This document shows positions 16,337 to 25,268 of a stretch of DNA of 32,875 nt, piece by piece. The DNA lies in contig JAIBAT010000128.1 of NCBI GenBank assembly GCA_019695055.1, positions 1 through 32,875 on the forward strand. The letters are read 5' to 3'. Below the pieces are notes generated by a model. It was not told the DNA's origin. It saw only the letters and a list, made by a program, of their open reading frames with translations, and searched no databases. The position numbers and the translations under genes were made by a program. Source of the DNA: Candidatus Sumerlaeaceae bacterium. Lineage in GTDB: Bacteria > Sumerlaeota > Sumerlaeia > Sumerlaeales > Sumerlaeaceae. Within the stretch, counting starts at the first letter, position 1, and every line of letters begins with the position of its first letter.

Positions 16337-17854
16337 TTACGCCTTCTTGAGCTTCTTGTTGATCTTCTGGCGGCGCTTGAGGGCATTCAGGCGCGCATTA
16401 TTCTTGTTGCGCACCTTCATGATGGGATCCCTTGTCACGTCCGTATTATCCGGGTGGCGGCGATAGCGATAAAGCACGGCATGGACGCGGTCCACGTCGT
16501 ATTTCTCACCGGTCTTGAGGACCATGTCGTAGTCCTCGCCGAAGTTGCCGAAGTTCTCTTCGTCATAGTAACCCATTTCTTCAAGGACAGCCTTCGGGAA
16601 TACGCGGAGTGCACCGGCGCCATCGCGGCGGAGGATCTGGTTTCGGGTATAGCCGCTGTGGGTAACAGGGTCGACACCCACAACGGGGTCACGATTTTCC
16701 TCCATGAGCTCATAGTAAGAAATGGCGAGACCGCACTTGGGATGGGATTCAAAGTGGCCGATCATCTTTTCGAGGGTGTCCGGCTTGTACTCGTCGTCGG
16801 AGTCGAGCTGGCAGATGTACTTGCCGCAGGCCATGCGAATACCGGTATTGAGGGCATAGGCGATAGAGGGTCCCTTTTGTACGATGAGCTTAACGCGAGG
16901 GTCCTTCTCGATGTAGGTGCGAACAAGATCCTGGGTGCCATCGGTTGAACCGTTGTCGATGACAATAACCTCGAAGTTGGTGAAAGTCCCTTCGAGGACG
17001 CGCTCAATGGCGTTACCGATGAACTTGACGCGGTTGAGCACCGGTATAATCACGCTGCCGAGGACAGGATAGTCCTTCTTCGGGTACTTAACGGGAACCG
17101 TGTCGTGGTCAATCCACGCGCCACGGCGTTTTAGCATCTGCTCAAACACCCCTGTGACCTCGGCTTCGAGGTCCGCTGGATAGAAGACGTAGCTGAAACC
17201 GCCAAGCTTCCCCTTCCCCGGCGAGTAAAGACCTGCAGGGGCCGCCTTCTCATTCGGATCTGGCGGGGCCAGCGAAACGGTGTAAAGGATCTGTTTCGCA
17301 AGCTCGATGGTGTAATTATCCGTTAGTTTCAGGTCCGCGTCGTACTCGGCGGCGTGCTTCAGGTCCTCACGGAAACCGCCGATTTCCTTCAGGCGGTCGG
17401 CGCGGTAAACCTTGATGTAGCCAAAATCGAAGCGCTCGTGAAAGGCGCCCTCATGGGGATGCAGATGCACTTCCTTGCGATTGCCGGAGGTGTCCTCCTC
17501 AGCAAACGAGGCGTAAACGCAGGCTGCCTTGGCCTTGCTGGAGAAGACCTTGGCGATGGTTTCAAGCGCCTTGGGCGCAAGCTCGATTCGGTCCGGTAAA
17601 GCGAAGACGTACTCCGCGCCGGTTTCATTGGCGGCCCAATTCAGCATTTTCGCAAGGGTATCGAGGCCCGTCGGGGCAATGCGGATCTGGCCGGAGGCAC
17701 CGGCATCGGCAAGCGACGCGACCGCATCCGGCGAGCCGGTGGGGACGATGTAACAGGCCCAATCATCCGTGGATTGGCGGCGGAGGCTCTCCAAGCCGTC
17801 CTTAACGGATTCGGTGACTTCGGAAGCGGGGAACAACACACTGAATTTTGCCAC
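16337..17854 (-). CDS. Family 2 glycosyltransferase with an additional degenerate N-terminal GT-like domain
   Basis: The start is a GTG at 17854, because AGGAG (17863-17867 on the complement) lies eight bases upstream and the protein then begins VAKFSVLFPASEV; the longer open frame lacks such a site. Residues 235-505 form a complete GT-A domain: SVIIPVLNR, VIVIDNGSTDGTQD, the DSD metal site (Asp351-Asp353) in CQLDSDDEYKPD, and a terminal LYRYRRHPDN. Residues 1-130 again look like the opening of a GT2 domain (SVLFPASEVTESVKDGLESLRRQS, YVFALPDRIEL) but without the canonical metal-binding DxD. The product would transfer a nucleotide-sugar residue onto a glycan at the cytoplasmic face. The acceptor is unknown. 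The gene is followed directly by the TlpA-like gene. Confidence 0.85.
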   Translation of the reverse strand: MAKFSVLFPASEVTESVKDGLESLRRQSTDDWACYIVPTGSPDAVASLADAGASGQIRIAPTGLDTLAKMLNWAANETGAEYVFALPDRIELAPKALETIAKVFSSKAKAACVYASFAEEDTSGNRKEVHLHPHEGAFHERFDFGYIKVYRADRLKEIGGFREDLKHAAEYDADLKLTDNYTIELAKQILYTVSLAPPDPNEKAAPAGLYSPGKGKLGGFSYVFYPADLEAEVTGVFEQMLKRRGAWIDHDTVPVKYPKKDYPVLGSVIIPVLNRVKFIGNAIERVLEGTFTNFEVIVIDNGSTDGTQDLVRTYIEKDPRVKLIVQKGPSIAYALNTGIRMACGKYICQLDSDDEYKPDTLEKMIGHFESHPKCGLAISYYELMEENRDPVVGVDPVTHSGYTRNQILRRDGAGALRVFPKAVLEEMGYYDEENFGNFGEDYDMVLKTGEKYDVDRVHAVLYRYRRHPDNTDVTRDPIMKVRNKNNARLNALKRRQKINKKLKKA

Positions 17855-17900
17855 GGCAAATGCTCCTGACTCTATTTGATCAATTCGCCCACCGAGACAC

Positions 17901-17917
17901 AACCGGCGAAGGCGGTT
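17901..17917 (-). terminator. Short hairpin between the aminotransferase and glycosyltransferase genes
   Basis: A 5-bp stem (AACCG/CGGTT) with a 7-nt loop lies nine bases beyond the aminotransferase stop. It has no T-run, so read-through into the downstream glycosyltransferase gene is likely. Low confidence. Confidence 0.18.
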
Positions 17918-17925
17918 TGCAAAGA

Positions 17926-18798
17926 CTATTTACCGGCGTAATCTGCCACAAGCTGCCGGTAGGCTACCTGGAGCCGGGAGGCCAAAGGGCCCGGTTTGCC
18001 GGTGCCGACGGGACGGCAGGTTACGGATACGATGGGTACGATTTCCGCCACAGATGAGCAGGAAAAAACTTCATCGGCACATAGAACATCGTCCGCAGTG
18101 ATGGGGACAATATTTGTTGGAACATCGATGGCTTGGGCAACCTGCAGCACGTGGGCTCGGCTTACGCCGGGGAGGCAGGGAGCATCGGTCGGCGGGGTCA
18201 GCAGGACTCCCTCCCTAATCATGAAGAAGTTGCTGGTGGTAAACTCGCAGACGTCATTGTTCGCATTGAGGAAAATGGCCTCGTCCGCGCAGGCCGCAGC
18301 AGCCTCCCGAAGGGCGGCGACGGTGTGCGCGAGGCTCGTGATCTTGATATTATACACAGGATCGCCGACACCGCGACGCGCGCCGGCAAAAATGGCCGTC
18401 TTGCCAGTCTGCCGCGCTTCCTCAAAGGTCGCCTGACTCACAGGGTGGGCATGGACAAAAATCGTAGGCTCGCCGGCATCAAGGCCGCGAATGTCGCTGC
18501 CGGTACCCCGGGAGACCGTGATACGTAGGCGCGCGTCAGCACGCGACAGCTGGTTGCGCTCAAGCAGTTCGTTAAGAATCCCGCGCCAGCGTGAATCGTC
18601 ATGCGGAAGCGTGATGTTGAGAGACTCGCAACTGGACCTCAGGCGCGCCAGGTGCTCCTCGATGGCGAAGAGCCGCCCCTCGTGCGCCCGAAGGGTGTCG
18701 TATAAGCCGTCCCCAAAAAGGAAACCACGGTCCAACGGTGACAGGCGCGCCTCGGAGTCCAAAACAAACTTCCCATTTATGTAGAAAACCATGGTCAT
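17926..18798 (-). CDS. Class IV PLP aminotransferase / aminodeoxychorismate lyase-like
   Basis: The 290-residue product has the fold-type IV signature throughout: VFYINGKFV, LDRGFLFGDGLYDTLR, LRITVSRGTG, catalytic Lys152 (VYNIKITSL), EAIFLNANNDVCEFTTSNFF and the PLP-phosphate-binding PCLPGVSRAHVL. Family members are 4-amino-4-deoxychorismate lyase (PabC, folate), branched-chain aminotransferase (IlvE) or D-amino-acid aminotransferase. These cannot be separated safely by eye. The short length and LRITVSRGTG block lean to PabC/D-AAT rather than the long IlvE form. ATG at 18798 is followed two codons later by another ATG, so either may start. Neighbours do not settle the substrate. Confidence 0.85.
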   Translation of the reverse strand: MTMVFYINGKFVLDSEARLSPLDRGFLFGDGLYDTLRAHEGRLFAIEEHLARLRSSCESLNITLPHDDSRWRGILNELLERNQLSRADARLRITVSRGTGSDIRGLDAGEPTIFVHAHPVSQATFEEARQTGKTAIFAGARRGVGDPVYNIKITSLAHTVAALREAAAACADEAIFLNANNDVCEFTTSNFFMIREGVLLTPPTDAPCLPGVSRAHVLQVAQAIDVPTNIVPITADDVLCADEVFSCSSVAEIVPIVSVTCRPVGTGKPGPLASRLQVAYRQLVADYAGK

Positions 18799-18833
18799 GG
18801 GTTTGAGAGCCGCCTACCTGTGAAAGCGCCGGG

Positions 18834-18847
18834 CATTCCACGGAATG
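18834..18847. promoter_or_regulatory. 14-bp palindrome in a divergent intergenic region
   Basis: CATTCC-AC-GGAATG lies about 36 bases before the class IV enzyme start and about 80 before the divergent GT-C gene. A palindrome here could be a shared operator. Nothing else supports a regulator. Confidence 0.28.
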
Positions 18848-18926
18848 TGCGGGAGAACTTGATATTTCAAATGAGGGACCGGACGCTGCCCCAATACTCA
18901 TCTGAATCTGGGAATCGGGAAACAAT

Positions 18927-21134
18927 TTGTCAGAGCCGGTAAACGAGGGAAACGAAGGCGGGAAAGCCGAACCATGCACGCCGTGTGAGCGATTGCGGTG
19001 GATCGTGCTGGGATCGGTGGCATTTGCCGTACTGCTGGTTCTGTTCGTGAGCCATGGGCTGCGCTACTCGTTTTTATGCGACGACGCGTTCATCACGTTT
19101 CGCTATGCGCGGAACCTGATTCGCGGAGATGGGTTGGTCTTTAATCCCGGCGAGCGTGTGGAAGGATACACAAATTTCCTCTGGCTGCTGGAGATTGCCG
19201 CGGTCTGGAAGTTCCTGGGAATTCGCCCGGAGGTCGGATCGCTCATTCTTTCCTGGCTGGCAACCATCGGCACGATTTGGATCACATTGCTGCTGAGTCT
19301 GCGTACACGCACGGACGATTGGCGATGGGGTGCGGCCTGGATCGCATTGTTGCTTCTGGCTACAAATCGCAACTTTGCCGTTTGGACGACAAGTGGATTG
19401 GAAACGCGGCAGTTCACCATGCTACTGTTACTCGGCGTCCTGCTGGTTTCCCAGCGTGCGGCCGGGTGGGGTGCGTTGGTCGGTGCATCTCTTGCATTTG
19501 CAAGCGCAACGCTGACGCGCCCCGAGGGGCTGATGTTTTTCGCACTGGCAGGCCTTTGGTATTTTGTCGATTGCGGTGCACGGCAACAGTTGAAGGTTGG
19601 CAGGCTTGCGGCGCTGGCGCTACCTTACGCTGCTATAGTCGGAAGCCATTTCCTGTTTCGGCATGCCTACTATGATGATTGGTTGCCAAATACATTCTAC
19701 GCAAAGGTGGCACGGCCCTGGTACTCGGCAGGCTTACTGTACTATAAGACCGCCGTGCTTGAGAACGCGATTTATCTCACAGCACCTTTGGCGCTTATCG
19801 GAGCCATCTGGCAGCTTTGGACGAAACGGGATTCCACCTTTATTCTATTCGGCATCCTGATTACAGCCCATGCGGCTTACCTCGCTCGGGTTGGCGGTGA
19901 TCATTTCGAATTTCGGCCGCTGGACTTCTACTGGCCGCTGCTCGCTGTTATGGCTGCCGAAGGCATTTTGACCATTGCGACCGCTATTGCCGGAAGAGCG
20001 GGCAATGTCATGGCCACAGTCGTTGGAGGCTTCCTCGTCATTCTGTGCCTAGCCTACGGCTGCGCCCTGCAACTGGGAAAATACTACACCGTTCAGCATC
20101 TCAAGACACGCGAGCAAACGCTAAAGCTGCATGTGCCGATCACACCGGATAATTTTGCGGCCGCATTCTATCTGCCAGGCATGAATCGAATCGCGACGAG
20201 CTACAATAGTGCGCTCACTACGTTGGTAGCGCGGCTCAATGCCTGCCCATGGATCGAGCACAAAACCTTTGCCGAAATTGAGATGGCGGATTACGGACCC
20301 TATGAGGCAATGGTCGGACAAAAGATGATCCCGACGGATGCAGTGACTGCCGATACGTCGGTCGGTATCATGCCGTTCTACCTTGCCGACCTGAAGGTCA
20401 TTGACCGGCACGGCTTGACGGACCGTGCTACAGCGCGGCAGGAGGCCGTATTACCCGACGACAAGCGACAAATGGCTCACGACAAATGGGCATCGGTTGA
20501 GTATCTCGAAAGTCGCAAAGTGAACTTCTATCCGTGGCCGGTGGCACGAAACATCCGAGAAGCGCTGGCGCATGCACCCTTTGCGGCCAGGTTTCAGTCA
20601 GACGGGACTGAGATGTTCATGCCATTTGAGGCACTCGACGCAGGCTGGCCCGCAAAGGCCTTTCCCAAATCCAGTGTTTATCACACTTCTGTGACAGCTG
20701 AATTGGGTGGCTGGCAGGTGATTGGAGAATCATTTGAAGGGCAACCGTCGACTATTGAGACAACCGGAACTCGCGCAGTTCGCGGGTATCCGGGAACGAT
20801 GATCCTGAGTTCCTACCACGCCACACTCGGCGACTCGACCACGGGAACCGCCACCTCGTCAGCGTTTGCGCCCAAGGCTGGAGAAATGCTCGACTTCTAC
20901 CTGACGGGCACGATCGCTAACCGCCTGGGAGTGGCGCTGGACGTGGACGGCAAGGAAGTAAAGGTCTGGAGACCATTTCACTTTGGTCGTGTCACGCATG
21001 TTGCCGAGAATCTAACTCCTTGGGTTGGGGATTCCTGCCGGATACGGATATTCGACGACGAGATTCGGCCGTTGGGCCATATCATGGCTGGGCACTTCAG
21101 GATTGTCGTAATGCCTGATGGACCGGCCAACTGA
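18927..21134 (+). CDS. Polytopic GT-C type glycosyltransferase-like membrane protein with beta-rich tail
   Basis: The only reasonable start is TTG at 18927 (MSEPVNEG...), with GGGA six bases upstream; no ATG lies near. The 735-residue product has about ten hydrophobic segments to residue 400. The first periplasmic loop carries a double aspartate (Asp52-Asp53) in FLCDDAFITFRYARN, followed by GDGLVFNPGERVEGYTNFLW. This is characteristic of a large GT-C family resembling AftB/ArnT-type lipid-linked-sugar transferases. The C-terminal third (about 480-735) is soluble and beta-rich (TAELGGWQVIGESFEG, FDFYLTGT-like strands), probably periplasmic. It overlaps the next gene by 17 bases, so the two are probably co-expressed. 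Donor and acceptor are unknown. Confidence 0.75.
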   Translation: MSEPVNEGNEGGKAEPCTPCERLRWIVLGSVAFAVLLVLFVSHGLRYSFLCDDAFITFRYARNLIRGDGLVFNPGERVEGYTNFLWLLEIAAVWKFLGIRPEVGSLILSWLATIGTIWITLLLSLRTRTDDWRWGAAWIALLLLATNRNFAVWTTSGLETRQFTMLLLLGVLLVSQRAAGWGALVGASLAFASATLTRPEGLMFFALAGLWYFVDCGARQQLKVGRLAALALPYAAIVGSHFLFRHAYYDDWLPNTFYAKVARPWYSAGLLYYKTAVLENAIYLTAPLALIGAIWQLWTKRDSTFILFGILITAHAAYLARVGGDHFEFRPLDFYWPLLAVMAAEGILTIATAIAGRAGNVMATVVGGFLVILCLAYGCALQLGKYYTVQHLKTREQTLKLHVPITPDNFAAAFYLPGMNRIATSYNSALTTLVARLNACPWIEHKTFAEIEMADYGPYEAMVGQKMIPTDAVTADTSVGIMPFYLADLKVIDRHGLTDRATARQEAVLPDDKRQMAHDKWASVEYLESRKVNFYPWPVARNIREALAHAPFAARFQSDGTEMFMPFEALDAGWPAKAFPKSSVYHTSVTAELGGWQVIGESFEGQPSTIETTGTRAVRGYPGTMILSSYHATLGDSTTGTATSSAFAPKAGEMLDFYLTGTIANRLGVALDVDGKEVKVWRPFHFGRVTHVAENLTPWVGDSCRIRIFDDEIRPLGHIMAGHFRIVVMPDGPAN

Positions 21135-23031
21135 TATGGTCGACAGCGGGCCAAACTCTCGACGATCGAGTGAGTTTCCAGCGGTACTGCTCGCGATTCC
21201 TTGTACGGCGCTACTTGTTGTGGCCTGCCTGCTTTCGCCTGGCACGGCGCGACTCCAGTTACTCTTGTGGCTCTGCGGTGTCGGGCCGGCACTTTTTGTA
21301 CGCCGGGATTGGCGGTTTTCAGAACTGGTCTTCTGCCTGCCTGTATTTTCCCTGATTCTGTTTTCTCTTTCCTCCTTCATTGGCTGGCGTTTCGGAGTCC
21401 ATGGACTGGTGGCGGGATTGCCGGTGGTCGCATCGGCAATACTTGCCACAATCTTTGCACTTCGAGGCAAACGTATCAGCATCTCCCATGGTGCTTCAGA
21501 CTATTGGTGCGTGGGGCTGGTGGCGCTTGTTGCAGTGGCCATAGGATTAGTGGCGAGCTGCAACGGCTTTCAATCTGTGGGCGGCACAACAAGTTTCATC
21601 GCGCGTGGCTGGTACAAGGCGGATTCCTGCTACCTGTTCTCGCTGGTCCAGATGGCTGTGGAGCGTCGAGGCTGGCCTGCAGAAAACCCGATGCTTTCAG
21701 CAATCGCAAACTACTATCCATCGCTGATCCATGTGGGGCTTGCGGGCCTCACGCTGCAGTCAGGGGCTATCGCCGCGGCAGCAGTCCCTTCGATGTTTGG
21801 GCCGATCGTTATTTCGGGAGTCGCACTCTATTACCATTCTTGCGATCGGATGGCCGCGCGAGAAAAATCGTGGATTCCTGCATTGGGGACATTGCTTGTA
21901 CTGGTCGCTCGGCCTGACTTCTTTCTGTTTCCGCAAACACAGTGCTTCGCACTGCCAGTCCTGTTTCTGGTGCTAACGCTGATAGCGGGAAACAAGGCCT
22001 GCGGTCCGTTCTGCCTCCTCTCGGGGCTTGGTGTGTTCATTGTGTTCGCGCATACGGTGACGGCGCTTGTTGTGTTAGTAGTTCTCATCGTGAGTGCGGT
22101 TCTGGTCATTCCCGCCAGGGACCGTAACGCCCTTCGGCGCTTTGGACCAGCGTTGGCAGGGTTTCTGCTGGCGTTACTGTTCCTCAGCAAGAATGCAATG
22201 CCGGTCAAACCTGACTGGGGTTCGCCATTCTCAGGGATTTCCCTTTCGGAAGTCTCCTTGGTACTAATGCCGTGGGTGCTGCCTTTGGCCACGTTTGTGG
22301 CCATGGTGTGTTTCTGTTGGCGGCGATATCCTGCCTTTGCTGGTGCTGCGGCTCTGACGACAGCTGTTGGCGTTGCGTATTTTGCCCGAGGATGTCTTCT
22401 CGTCGATCACTTTGACGCGTGGTTCGATACGTTCAATGCGCAGCGACTGTTTTTCCTTGGGCTGGTGATCATTCTCCCCGGCCTTTGCGCGATTGAGCCT
22501 CGGAAGGCCATGGCCTGTATGGGCGTGGCACTGCTTGGTTTCGTGGCCGTGCCGAGCAATACAACCCTTGGATGCCTAAACCTTATAAGCGAAAAGCCGC
22601 TGGTGCTGGGACCACAATTCTTGTCGGCGTGCGAATACGTTCGCCAGCAGACCGCTCCGACCAGCCGTATCGTGACCAACGCGGAGAACAACGCTGTCCC
22701 AGCGCTTACGGGTCGTGCCCGCTTTGCGAATGAGAAGGAAAACTACTGGGGTCACGGCAGCCTGCCGGAACGCGCAAACCTGGAGCGGGTAAACCAGCAG
22801 ACCCGATATTTGTCCGACTTGGCTTCGTGGGATTTGATCAAGTATGATCCCACGGATTTCCTCAGGACTAATCAGATAAGCGCCATTCTTATTGATCGCA
22901 GGAACAAGAAGTTCCCAACGATCGATCCTCTCAAGATCGCAGCTTCCGATAAAGTCAGGATTACTGATTTCGGCGACTACATGGTGATCGAAACCGGCGT
23001 TCACTCTCCCACGCCGGATTTGAAACGATAG
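21118..23031 (+). CDS. Polytopic membrane protein, GT-C-like, unknown substrate
   Basis: The longest in-frame start, ATG at 21118, overlaps the preceding gene by 17 bases; a second ATG at 21136 immediately follows that gene's stop and may be the real start. The 637-residue protein carries about a dozen hydrophobic segments and a periplasmic loop with ARGWYKADSCYLFSLVQM and a YYPSLIHVGLAG segment, as in lipid-linked glycosyltransferases. The C-terminal 130 residues are soluble (SRIVTNAENNAVPALTGRARFANEKENYWG, then ILIDRRNKKFP). No family could be named with certainty. It converges on the next gene, sharing 31 bases at the 3' ends. Confidence 0.68.
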   Translation: MDRPTDMVDSGPNSRRSSEFPAVLLAIPCTALLVVACLLSPGTARLQLLLWLCGVGPALFVRRDWRFSELVFCLPVFSLILFSLSSFIGWRFGVHGLVAGLPVVASAILATIFALRGKRISISHGASDYWCVGLVALVAVAIGLVASCNGFQSVGGTTSFIARGWYKADSCYLFSLVQMAVERRGWPAENPMLSAIANYYPSLIHVGLAGLTLQSGAIAAAAVPSMFGPIVISGVALYYHSCDRMAAREKSWIPALGTLLVLVARPDFFLFPQTQCFALPVLFLVLTLIAGNKACGPFCLLSGLGVFIVFAHTVTALVVLVVLIVSAVLVIPARDRNALRRFGPALAGFLLALLFLSKNAMPVKPDWGSPFSGISLSEVSLVLMPWVLPLATFVAMVCFCWRRYPAFAGAAALTTAVGVAYFARGCLLVDHFDAWFDTFNAQRLFFLGLVIILPGLCAIEPRKAMACMGVALLGFVAVPSNTTLGCLNLISEKPLVLGPQFLSACEYVRQQTAPTSRIVTNAENNAVPALTGRARFANEKENYWGHGSLPERANLERVNQQTRYLSDLASWDLIKYDPTDFLRTNQISAILIDRRNKKFPTIDPLKIAASDKVRITDFGDYMVIETGVHSPTPDLKR

Positions 23032-25196
23032 ATCTCGCCGGAGGCTGGTTTTCCGCCGGCGACGAGTTCAAAGTGTGTCTTGTCCCGCTCCATCCAGCCG
23101 CGCTCGTAGCTGAAGGGTTCCAAAGCTACTACATAGTCAGTCCCCTGCTCGGCCAGGCGACGAATCCATGACACCGGGCTGGCCTTCTCCTGCGAGGTCT
23201 CTTTTCGCCAGTACTCGGGCACCGTGCCGTCGAACGTGGGCGAAACGTAGTATACAACGTTTTGGAGCTTCGAGCCAAACAGCGGATACCAATACCAATA
23301 GTGACCGTAGCTCTCGTAGCCACTGGCAACGGCGATTCTGGTGCCGCGCTTCTCATCCATGAACTTCCATAGCGGCCAGGACTGTGCAGCTTCACGATCC
23401 ATGGGATGCACGTCAAACGCCGGTGATTTCTTCCGGGCGGCCAATTCGTAGCACGAGTAGCGTGCGGCGGGTTTCACAACACCGATCGACAGAATGAGAC
23501 CCACAACCAGGAAAAACAGAGCCCCGGACGCGAGGGCAACTCTCGCCGGGGTTCCAGGCAATCGGATGAGACAGTCTACCATTACGACTACAGCCAACAG
23601 TAGCGGCATCAGCATGAGGAAGCCGTCCAACTCGGCCGCAGATACGCCGCGTGGAATGCAGAAAAGTGTCCCTACTGCCACAAGAACTCCAAACACCTTC
23701 TTCAATACCGGGTGCCCCGACGCGGCGGCCAGCACCAGCATGGCCACAAGTGTCGGCGTGAGAAACCGGCCGGACAATTGTGCCCACAGGGTGCGCTGGC
23801 TCGTCATGTCGGGCGACAGGATTCCCAGCACCGGAACAAGTCCAGACAGCAGGATGAACCACCCAACTGAGCAGTACCCTTTTCGGCGCACGATGGTCCT
23901 GAGGCCAATCGCTGCGAACGGAAGAAGGGCCAGAAAAGCAGGGCCAACGTTCAAGAACTCATTGCCCCTTAGCAGCGTATCGACAGCGGGAAACAACGTC
24001 AGTGAGAAGAACATCAATAACTTGTCCACTGCATATCCTGCAAGAGGCGGATTGCCCATCTGGCCGGACATCATCAAATGGTTCTGCAGATCCCCGGGAT
24101 GGACCTTGAAGGGTCCAAAACCGAGCGGCATCGGGTACATGAAGGACCCTGTTTCCGACCAGGCCCGGATGTAACCCACCAATCCCGGAAGCATCACAAC
24201 CACGGCGAGCACGCACATCCCTGCAAATTCCTCCGCGCGAGGCTTCGCGCGAAGTGCCCCAAAGGCCGCCCAGATGCAACCCAGTGCAAGCACCGGGAAC
24301 ATACTGTGCTTGACGCCTGCCGCGAGGGCAAGTGACGCGATGAACATCAGGGCGCTGGCGAAGGACCTTTCGCGGGCGTTCGCCAGCAGGAACAGCAATG
24401 CACAGGCATAAAGCGCCGCCGCGGTGTTGTCGACGTAGGCGCTGCCTGCGAAATTCAAGATAGCGGGACAGCTTGCGGCCAGCGCTGCGCCACACAGGCA
24501 CAGGTGACTGGAGCAATCCAACTGCCGTAGTGCACCGTACACAGCCAGTGCCAGTGCTGCCCATACTATAAATCCCGCGGGTCCCACCAGCGCGTCGCCG
24601 TGGAGCGGCAGCATGGCCCACGCCCATGGCAGATCACCGAGCGGCGGGTAGTATTCGTACGCCGTCCACGAATCGGGCGCCAGGCGCGCCACCCAACCGC
24701 CCGACTGAAGCCAGTCGGCGGCCTTGACGAGATGATAGGTCAGCGCATCCACGGCCATCGGCGGAATGATGAGCGCGCGGACAAACCGAACCAGTACTAC
24801 GAAAACAAGCGGTACGACGAGTAACAGCGTCGGACCGCAACCAAACGGTTTAGTGGCCTCCGCGAGCGATGAAAAGTCCCGCCAAAGGCGCTCCCCCACC
24901 GTCAATCGCCGCGCGGCGATCCACCACGATACGAGCGCCAGCACGCAACAGGTTGGCGCCACGACCGGCAGCACAAAGAGCCGGAACGGCGACAGGGCCA
25001 GCGGCAAAGCCGACGAGATCCAGAACGCGACAACTGCCGCGGCGGCCCAGCGCTGGGAAACCCGTGCGTTGGGAAAGACCGCCGCCGCGAAGCAATAGCC
25101 CGTCCAGCAAAGCGCGCCAAGGAGCCCCAACGCCAGCATTACGCCGCCTGCGGAGGTGGCGCAGTTTGCTATCCAGTCTGGGGGCAAGGTCGGCAC
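23001..25196 (-). CDS. Polytopic GT39/ArnT-like membrane protein
   Basis: The 731-residue frame begins with GTG at 25196, with GAGG about ten bases upstream; the ATG at residue 20 is an alternative. About twelve membrane segments are interrupted by a first large loop, IIPPMAVDALTYHLVKAADWLQ, in which Asp150 takes the place of the catalytic Asp of GT-C enzymes. YYPPLGDLPWAWAMLPL follows, a pattern common in PMT/ArnT-like proteins. The final approximately 150 residues are a soluble domain with aromatic-rich strands (GYESYGHYWYWYPLFGS). It is transcribed toward the preceding GT-C gene with a 31-bp shared 3' end. Membrane protein assignment is certain; glycosyltransferase activity is inference. 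Confidence 0.7.
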   Translation of the reverse strand: MPTLPPDWIANCATSAGGVMLALGLLGALCWTGYCFAAAVFPNARVSQRWAAAAVVAFWISSALPLALSPFRLFVLPVVAPTCCVLALVSWWIAARRLTVGERLWRDFSSLAEATKPFGCGPTLLLVVPLVFVVLVRFVRALIIPPMAVDALTYHLVKAADWLQSGGWVARLAPDSWTAYEYYPPLGDLPWAWAMLPLHGDALVGPAGFIVWAALALAVYGALRQLDCSSHLCLCGAALAASCPAILNFAGSAYVDNTAAALYACALLFLLANARERSFASALMFIASLALAAGVKHSMFPVLALGCIWAAFGALRAKPRAEEFAGMCVLAVVVMLPGLVGYIRAWSETGSFMYPMPLGFGPFKVHPGDLQNHLMMSGQMGNPPLAGYAVDKLLMFFSLTLFPAVDTLLRGNEFLNVGPAFLALLPFAAIGLRTIVRRKGYCSVGWFILLSGLVPVLGILSPDMTSQRTLWAQLSGRFLTPTLVAMLVLAAASGHPVLKKVFGVLVAVGTLFCIPRGVSAAELDGFLMLMPLLLAVVVMVDCLIRLPGTPARVALASGALFFLVVGLILSIGVVKPAARYSCYELAARKKSPAFDVHPMDREAAQSWPLWKFMDEKRGTRIAVASGYESYGHYWYWYPLFGSKLQNVVYYVSPTFDGTVPEYWRKETSQEKASPVSWIRRLAEQGTDYVVALEPFSYERGWMERDKTHFELVAGGKPASGEIYRFKSGVGE

Positions 25197-25244
25197 GCCC
25201 GCAAATCCTCGGGCCGCGCCGTCGAGGCTTGCAACGCAATTTCG

Positions 25245-25261
25245 GCCGGCCGGAGGCCGGC
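25245..25261 (-). terminator. GC-rich hairpin between add and the downstream membrane gene
   Basis: GCCGGCC-loop-GGCCGGC is a perfect 7-bp stem with a 3-base loop. It begins 7 bases after the adenosine deaminase stop and lies about 50 bases before the next start on the same strand. The sequence after it has only AAATT, so it may be a partial terminator or attenuator rather than a full stop. Confidence 0.4.
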
Positions 25262-25268
25262 TTTGGGG

